64,000 nt of DNA from the NCBI GenBank assembly GCA_963930655.1, contig OZ005605.1, forward strand, positions 25,241,501-25,305,500. The letters are read 5' to 3'. The notes below the pieces were generated by a model that did no database searches, was not told the DNA's origin, and saw nothing but the letters and a program-made list of their open reading frames with translations. A program made the translations under genes and the position numbers. How positions within the stretch are numbered: position 1 is the first letter of the stretch; each line of letters opens with the position of its first letter. The stretch comes from Myrica gale. Taxonomy: Eukaryota; Streptophyta; Magnoliopsida; Fagales; Myricaceae. Shown piece after piece: positions 57,704 to 64,000 of the stretch.

Positions 57704-58569
57704 AAAAAACTTTCGCGTTCTAGAGAGAGGACAAAGCCTCTCTCTCTAGAACCTTCCCCTCCACCTTGCCTGATTTCCCTTCTCCCTCCTTGTGACCGAC
57801 GGTGGGAGGAGAAGATCTCCTCCCACCGTCCTCCCCTTCCTTTTCTCTCTCCCATCTCCCTCTTTTGGCTGGTTTCTACCCAAACCCCTCATTTTTGGTC
57901 TCCCTACGAGCTTGTCTTTAATGCCAGATCCTGTCGTCCCAGGAGGACTTCGGTGGCCACGCTCAGCAGGGTAGGCATCAGCAGTTTCGGGTGTTCGACT
58001 TCAACTTCTTCCGGTGGCTGTTGGGCGGCGCCTGGTCTCGCACGCGCGGTCACGCACAAGAGCGTGGGTTTCATGCGCCAACATATTTTTGGATCTGCTG
58101 CTTTGGTCTTCGGTGGGGTTGCGGGGCTTTGTTTTCTGGCCGATCGGATCCAGCAGCTTTCCTTTACTGTGTTTGGTTGTATTTTCTGTTTGAAATCTAT
58201 TTCATTGGGATTTTGTTGTGGACCTTGTTGTCCTTTGTTGTTGGTTTGGATGTTCTCTCGATGAAGTGAGAGTGCGGTGCGTGACTACCCATTCCTCCGG
58301 AGACCGTCACTCTCGGCGGTGTTCTCTTCGGGTCTTTGGACCCGTTTTAAATCCACGGTCCTTCGGGTCCGTCTTGTAGTGGCTTTTACGGCCATTTGGA
58401 ATCAGGCCTTTAAGGTCTTTCGTTGTACAGCCCTTAGGGCTTTTATTGTTGCTGTTATGGGCCTTATGTCCCTGTTCTTTGTACCCGGCCTCGGTAGGTC
58501 GTCTGTATCCAGCATGTATGCTTGTTTCCCTGTGAAATGAATTTCACGTTTTTTTAGAGAAAAAAAATA
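57704..58569 (+). mobile_element. Unclassified non-LTR retroposon related to 55625-56457
   Basis: The 5' part 'gttctagagagag' followed by a pyrimidine-rich tract, and the 3' part 'ttatgtccctgtt', 'gtgaaatgaattt' and an A-rich end, parallel the other copy. The probable target-site duplication is imperfect: TACCAATACTGGTT (57690-57703) and TATCAATACTTGCT (58570-58583), 11 of 14 matching, so this copy is older. ORFs inside it (such as 57644-58264) have no recognised domain. Confidence 0.55.
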
Positions 58570-58688
58570 TATCAATACTTGCTTCAAGCTCTATATTTGG
58601 CCTCTATGTAAGTAGAAGTGGATACAGATACTGCCGTTTGCACATCAAAAATCATAGAGAGGGAGTGATCAACAGCGAGAGAGCTAGC

Positions 58689-58784
58689 ATGGGGCTCCTA
58701 TCATCCCTCTGTTGCTGCTTTTATCGCCCTTCTCGTGTGTCAAACGATGGGGGAGAGTGCAGTGAGGCAATCTCTGAGGCCTAA
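58689..58784 (+). CDS. Candidate 31-residue cysteine-rich small peptide
   Basis: Starts MGLLSSLCCCFYRPSRVSND and stops at 58782-58784. Gly2 and the CCC cluster would suit N-myristoylation plus palmitoylation, which is inference only. The sequence around it looks transcript-like: a purine-rich leader ('gagagagctagc') precedes the ATG, and an AATAAA motif occurs about 85 bases after the stop. The region between STR9 and OEP16-3 has no other candidate gene. I do not recognise the peptide, and a chance ORF is quite possible. Confidence 0.3.
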   Translation: MGLLSSLCCCFYRPSRVSNDGGECSEAISEA

Positions 58785-59910
58785 TTTCATTGAGACAGAA
58801 GCTCGAGCAGCGATTCTGATGCCACACTTCCCGGTTAACTCAAATTTTAGTCGTTTGTAGCTTTCAATAAAGGGGACTCTCCCCATTTGATTCACGATCT
58901 TTATGCTTCTTCGATAAAGCTGATAGGTTTTGCTTCTGAAGTTTGCAGTATCTGTGTGGAGAAATAGTAGTATGAAGCTCTTTAACTTCTTTTACGTGTA
59001 CTCAAAATAATGCAGAAACTTACTACCATTTGTGCCTAGTACGATTTGCTACCCCTCCCTCTCCCCAAACTCATAGGTGGCCAGGTGGGGTTAAAAGCAA
59101 GAAGGGGGGAAAAGAAAAACGAACCGAATCTACAGCGTTTTTAAACTTGATTGATGCGTCACAGCCCAAAGGGATAGCCATGAAAATTTAAGACAAATTG
59201 AAAATTCTATGCAATATTTGACAGGTCAGTCAACTCTAATCTCCTTCACGTTACAAGTTTCAGAGAACCACAGGTGTATGCTTTCTTTCCCCTGCAAGAA
59301 ATGAAGCAATAGCAATTTGAACCTAGATCACGTTATCGAGCGAAAGACTTTTGGGTATGTTATCGGCATTCTAAATTTTCAGTCACCTCTTACTGTCACC
59401 ACTCTGCTTTTCCCATTCTTTCTTATCGTCCAGTATTTGGCTGCGGTTCGTAAAGTACAAGTGAACAGCAGCTACTAGAGGCCAAGCACATCTTAATTTT
59501 TACTGTGCTCCTTAAAAGGGATTTCAATCCAACATCTATGCTTACCCCTTCCCATCCATTACCATCACACAACAACTCACAACAACTGAGTCTAATAAGA
59601 CTAGTAGGTTCCATATATGACAAATTTTTTTCTCGAAACTCTGTACTTTCCAGGAGATATAGCTTAACCATGATTGGCGTCACCCCAAAAAGAGGATTAA
59701 CATAAAACACAACTTTCAAAACATGACAAAGCCTACTTTATTACATCATCGGTTCAAGCTATAAAACCTTCATATTTGAAAAGCATCGAAAGATATCCGA
59801 GAGCATGATTACATCTCTGAAAACAGACATACAACTAGTTCAGAAAACAGTGATGACTTTTTCTCCGGTAAGATACCGATGTCTTCTTTTCAAACAGTAG
59901 CAATGAAAAG
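58785..59910. other. Intergenic stretch including the 3' flank of OEP16-3
   Basis: Overlapping ORFs at 59423 (minus) and 59505 (plus) lack motifs. The part adjoining 59910 is likely OEP16-3 3' UTR. Confidence 0.5.
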
Positions 59911-62481
59911 TTAAACATCATCAGTGGATCTTTTCTTGGTGGTGTATGGGTAATACTCCTTGCCGTTGTCAATTCTTGTAGTCTGACCCCCAGCATCAAT
60001 TAGAGCAGAAGTGACTGCCAATGCTGCTCCAGCAGAAATTGCTGTTGGAATGCTCCTTGCTGTAAAATGACAGGTATTTACCATTATGGCAGTTGAAAAG
60101 ATTACAAGCTTTTCTGACACAAACCTATGTGACGAATTCAAAATCGTGATGGGTAGGTAACCAGCAATTTATAAGTCCAACGAATTAGCATATCCACCAA
60201 TATAATCGACGAAGAAGAAAACAAAGCCAACATACTCAACAAAAATGTTCGTGGAAGAGAAGAAGTATATTTGGGCTAATGTGAATGAAGTCCTACTTTG
60301 ATCATCTGTATAGGACACGTAAAGCTCAATTGTGCCCCTTTATGAGCACCATAACTTTGAATTGAAGCCTGGAAAAGGCAGGGATTTTCTTTGTGATTGG
60401 GTACGTTAGACTAGGCCTAGAGCATGATTCTCAGACAACCAAAAAAATCTCAAGGCCTCACTCTAAAATGGAATGAATTCATATTGATGTTTGTAATTAT
60501 TTGACAGCTCTAATCTTTGCAAAACAAAACATAGAGCAAACCAAATTACATGCCCTTCATAAGACTTTCTCTCCCACAATCAAATACTTTGGACCACTAC
60601 AAAAGCTCTATAACACGATCCTCAACATTAGACCGAAAAGTTAAGAAGCGATAACAATAAACAAATGCACAAAACAACGTCTGGTTAGCACAATACATTC
60701 AGGGCAACCACTCAAGTTCAAGAAAATGTGCAAGCTCACACGAGAGAGCTTGTCCTTGGAAGATGCAACCATCTTATCAGTTGCAATAGATTATAGTCCA
60801 CAAGAGTCAGTAATTTAGAGTTTGTATCCAAGTACTGAAAGCTCTACTTCAATAAACACTCGAGTTGAAATCACTTCTGGAGTCCATTGAGAAGCTAAGA
60901 TTCAAGGCTTTGTTGTCTTAGGTTGAGTACAAAAAATAATGTTCAAGGCATGGAGCATATAAGGGGATCAAGGGGAAAGTGTAACAAAATTTGACATCCT
61001 GGTATCCAAAGATCACGATTTGAACAGAAACAGAGGAAGACATGGAGTAAACGCAGTTATAGAAGTCCAAAATCAGCTCCACCAATAGGATCTAACCTCA
61101 GCAACAAAATCCAGCATTAGCTAAGTAAGAAACTAGCTAAACAAAAAGCTCAACTCAGTCACTGTCCTTCCCAGTGCTCAGGATCAAAAGAATTTATGAT
61201 CTTCTTGATGTGTAGTAGGAGTAGAATAGGGGATAGAGGAAATTCAATGATTATGCAGATAGAGAACATATAATTAATCTGACAAGATAAAAGAAATCTA
61301 CGAATTCAAGTAAACGGATGTCACAACTATCATTAACTCTAAATCATCTAGCTGGAGCAAAAAATCATGACATACATAACAAGATAGCTAGCTGCATTAC
61401 TCTCAAATTTCCAAAAGTAAACTCCAATAGCCTTTTATTAATCGCCTAAATGTATATTCAGTCAGAAATATCAAATCAAGCATGCTGCATATTATAAGCA
61501 GAGGTAAAGGCAGATCTTTTCATCTATAAATAATACACAATACCAATTTTCCATATTATCCACAGTTCGGTCAAGCCAAACTAGAACTGAAGCAAAACTA
61601 TTGTTGCCAGATTCCCTAGCGCCCATTCAGAAAAGTGCTACGATGTCTAAATCTAGCAGACAACTAGCTTATTTGATTTGATTTCATACCTAGAACAAAT
61701 TCTGATCCATGTTCACACGTATGCAACATTTCAACTCCCAAAGTGACATAAATTAGGATCCGAAGGCAACCCAAATTAGCACCCCAATGCATACCACAAC
61801 CCAAGCACCAAAAATACTAAGCCAACAACCACCATATGACGTGCACCTAAGATTTCTCAACAGGGATAACTTGTATCTGAAATTTGAATTGCAAATAAAC
61901 ATAGAACTCACGTGAAAAAAAAAAGAAAGAATCAACTGTGATTCCCATTACCATGCTTCATCACAAAATTCTTTTTTTTTTTGATAAGTTATAAGTACAG
62001 ATAATGTCCAATAGGGCCACTTTTACTAACTTCCTTCAGCTGTCACCAAACCATAGTAACTATCACATGTTAACATTCCGCAAAGCCAATAAAGCAAGTC
62101 AAAATCAATAAAACAAATCAAAAAGAAAAATTAGAAGTACTCACCTTTGGAACCTAGAACAGATGCCCCTGCAACAAAACCACCCACAGCTCCGTTGACA
62201 AAGTCTCTCTTCATCCTATAATTCTGCACTAGCTGCTCGACACCAATGTAAACTCCCCCAATTGCAGCAAATGTCAACCCGTAGTTACCCATCATCTTCA
62301 GGGTCCTTATTAGCCCAGGAAGAGCAACATTTCTCTCAACACGAGGGACATCATACCAGGTTGCAACAACGGTCCCAAATATAGTTCCAGCAGCAAAACC
62401 TGTTGTTGCGCCCTTCATTGTTTTCATCAGGGGAGTATCATCTTCCTCTAAATACCTACGTTCTGCTGGGTCCAGATCCAT
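59911..62481 (-). CDS. OEP16-3: OEP16-3 / complex I B14.7-type protein, Tim17/22/23 family, 2 exons
   Basis: Exon 1 62481-62145 and exon 2 60059-59911, joined in frame (GT-AG) to a 161-aa protein with a 2,085-bp intron. The start MDLDPAERRYLEEDD, the GATTGFAAGTIFGTVVATW glycine-rich segment, LPGLIRTLKMMGNYGLTF, and the join GSKARSIPTAISAGAALAVTS match Arabidopsis At2g42210 closely as I remember it (159 aa). Four Gly/Ala-rich membrane segments of the Tim17/Tim22/Tim23 (PRAT) fold are visible, at about 23-43, 68-88, 100-112 and 118-135. In Arabidopsis this protein is found in mitochondria and is the counterpart of complex I subunit B14.7/NDUFA11, despite the 'outer envelope protein 16' name. 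The neighbouring STR9 is next to it in Arabidopsis too. Confidence 0.95.
61971..62000 (-). repeat. Poly(T)-GATAAGT tail motif in OEP16-3 intron
   Basis: An 11-T run followed by GATAAGTTATAAGT. On the minus strand it is ACTTATC plus an A-tail, the same tail as the 28316-28335 insert. The 5' end of the insertion and its target-site duplication were not found. Confidence 0.45.
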
Positions 62482-63495
62482 GGATTTCTTCTACCTGGGT
62501 ACTGACCAAAGTTTCAAACAAATACAACAATCAGAACTAATGTCATAGGTTTTGGGATTCCTCAACAACAATATTAACACTCTATACTACGATGCCAAAC
62601 TAAGATAACAGGTTTGCCTCATAGAGGCAAAGATTTTTCCGTCTCCAATAGCTTCAACCAGAGAATATTCTACACATAATTTCTGCCCAAAAAAACTTTT
62701 TTTTAGTCCCCGTCTTCCTTGAGGACATTTGACACCTGTGTCGGAGTTCTCTACTGTCTGAATATTCAACCGTCAAAAATTGAAAGAAGATGCATAATTA
62801 AAGGTACCAACACACCTCTGATTAACGTTTATTACGAAGTCACTTTGTTTTGTGTGAGAACAGGAAACGAAAACCTTCAACGCGAAAAGCAGCGAAAATC
62901 CTCAAACAAAATGCTAACACAACGAATCGCATTAGCGTAGACGAAATCGGTGCGACAAAATTAAGCATTCAATCACGCAGCTCGGAACAGCGACAAAGAA
63001 ATGCGAATTGACATCCAATCGCCCCTTGTAACACGCAGACAAAAATGATCGGTTTATTCAGACCCTAGATAGATATCCATAAAACACAATAGATTTAAAC
63101 CTAAGAAACTAAGGCTTGTTACCCCGGGATACAGAAATGCACGATCGAAGAGGTATAACAATAGATCGATGGTGCACCTTTCAGAGTTTTTGACGGAATG
63201 CGGAGTAGCCGAGAGCTCCTGTTGGATAGACTTGGCAAAGGGAAATGCTCCCAGAACTCAGCTGCTACTCGCACTGCATCACCGAAAGTTATCGCATTGA
63301 CCATGTTACCCTCACTCCATTTATTTTTGGGTGGGTAATTCCTCGCTCTTTTTCCTACAAACAAATAACAGAAAAAATTATGGAAGATTGTTAAACTGGA
63401 CCCATCCTTAATTGGGTCAATCTCATTTGGGCCCAAAAGTGAATATGCTTCCTTGTTATTGGGCCGACATCGATCAAGAGATGCTCTTTCTTTTT
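62482..63495. other. OEP16-3 upstream region
   Basis: Likely 5' leader and promoter. A candidate untranslated exon on minus at about 63354-63181 has an acceptor-like 'tttgtttgtag' before it and 'gaaag|gtgcacc' after it. The 105-codon ORF covering it has no known motif. Confidence 0.35.
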
Positions 63496-64000
63496 ATGAA
63501 GAGATGATAGACGTTGACTAATGATATTTCTTGTGTGCTATGTGGTGAACACCCGGAATCCCTTCATCAACTATTGTTGGTCTGCCCCTTTAGTAGGTCA
63601 GTTTGGAGCGAATCACCGTGGCAGCTGAACATTATGGTGTTTGGTGCTGGGTCGGTGGCAGATTGGGTTAAGAAAATTCTTCATCCTCATCAGCTCATTG
63701 GGATTTCATTGGAGGACCAACACTTGTTTCAAATCTTCGCTGCCAATGCAACGGATTTGCTCTGGGCTGCAAGAAATCAGTTGGTGCACGAAGGCAAGCG
63801 TTGTGATGTAAGGGCGTTGGCTCATCGCATGCGCCGACTGAGTTGGGAGCATAAAGCTACTTGGCAAAATCAATTGCAACCTGACCGGTTGAAAGCTTGA
63901 AAACACCCACCTGCGAATACAATAAAAGTGAATGTGGATGTGCTATTAGAGAGAGTTATGCGATATTGCCAAGGTGTGATTCAAGGGGTTGTGGCTAAAA
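63496..64000 (+). pseudogene. LINE fragment: reverse-transcriptase zinc-binding region and start of RNase H
   Basis: The ORF at 63514-63900 has the zf-RVT pattern: CVLCGEHPESLHQLLLVCPF, then SVWSESPW. The linker with LLWAARNQLVHEG that precedes RNase H in plant LINE-type polyproteins follows. After the stop at 63898-63900, another frame gives an IKVNVD motif near 63930, the start of an RNase H domain, so the frame is broken. It continues past the window edge. Confidence 0.7.

Noticed and set aside
57644..58264. 206-codon ORF as a host membrane protein gene
   Set aside because: It starts upstream of, and lies mostly within, a retroposon with target-site duplications, and has no known domain. 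Its hydrophobic stretches reflect T-rich DNA.
1..64000. CRISPR arrays, bacterial operons, integrated virus or toxin systems
   Set aside because: No regularly spaced repeats and no viral or bacterial gene set. Reverse-transcriptase signatures belong to plant Copia and LINE elements.
1..64000. tRNA or rRNA genes
   Set aside because: The only tRNA-like A/B boxes found (40829-41029, 54480-54680) sit in SINE-like sequences without a foldable complete tRNA. A dedicated tRNA scan was not possible here.

Overview
The window is nuclear DNA from a eudicot plant. The evidence is GT-AG introns, AT-rich intergenic DNA, plant-only gene families (a polygalacturonase inhibitor, plant MCTP/FTIP proteins, a TGA-type bZIP factor, OEP16-3) and plant transposon types (Copia, TRIM, SINE, MITE). 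The species cannot be named from the sequence. No bacterial, organellar, CRISPR or phage signal was seen, and no new multi-gene system was found.

Seven complete protein-coding genes are supported. Left block: a PGIP (2236-3213, minus), an FTIP1-type MCTP (6844-9234, plus) and a TGA9/TGA10-clade bZIP in 11 exons (10889-17059, minus). A gene-poor stretch of about 12 kb follows. Right block: a second MCTP like FTIP3/MCTP3 (28932-31256, minus), a TBCC-domain protein in 9 exons (44931-51558, plus), a chloroplast rhodanese STR9 in 6 exons (52390-55049, minus) and OEP16-3/complex I B14.7 in 2 exons (59911-62481, minus). Exon junctions were read by hand and keep frame throughout (predicted lengths 476, 571, 233 and 161 aa). 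From memory of Arabidopsis gene order, the left block matches At5g06839-At5g06870. The right block combines At3g57880/At3g57890 with At2g42230/At2g42220/At2g42210, so this locus appears less fractionated than the Arabidopsis copies.

The intergenic and intronic DNA is a layered record of transposition. A 5.4-kb Copia element (35425-40819) has 300-bp LTRs differing at 4 sites, a perfect 5-bp target-site duplication and one frame break between protease and integrase. It landed exactly in the target-site duplication of an older tRNA-derived SINE (to 41029). Two TRIM elements (12268-12621 inside the last TGA intron; 21938-22268), three 9-bp-TSD Mutator-type MITEs (19521-19898, 34150-34366, 43693-44555) and two related unclassified retroposons of about 0.85 kb (55625-56457; about 57704-58569) are also present. 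Two insertions of only 20-25 bp are flanked by 13-17-bp duplications (28316-28335, 54109-54133). LINE-derived RNase H or zinc-finger fragments lie at 42290, 56790 and the right edge.

Functionally the genes are unlinked housekeeping, developmental and defence genes (cell-wall defence, plasmodesmatal/ER trafficking of florigen-type cargo, redox-linked transcription, tubulin-cofactor-like function, plastid rhodanese, mitochondrial import/complex I). They do not form a pathway. The window's interest lies in ancestral gene order and in well-resolved insertion events.
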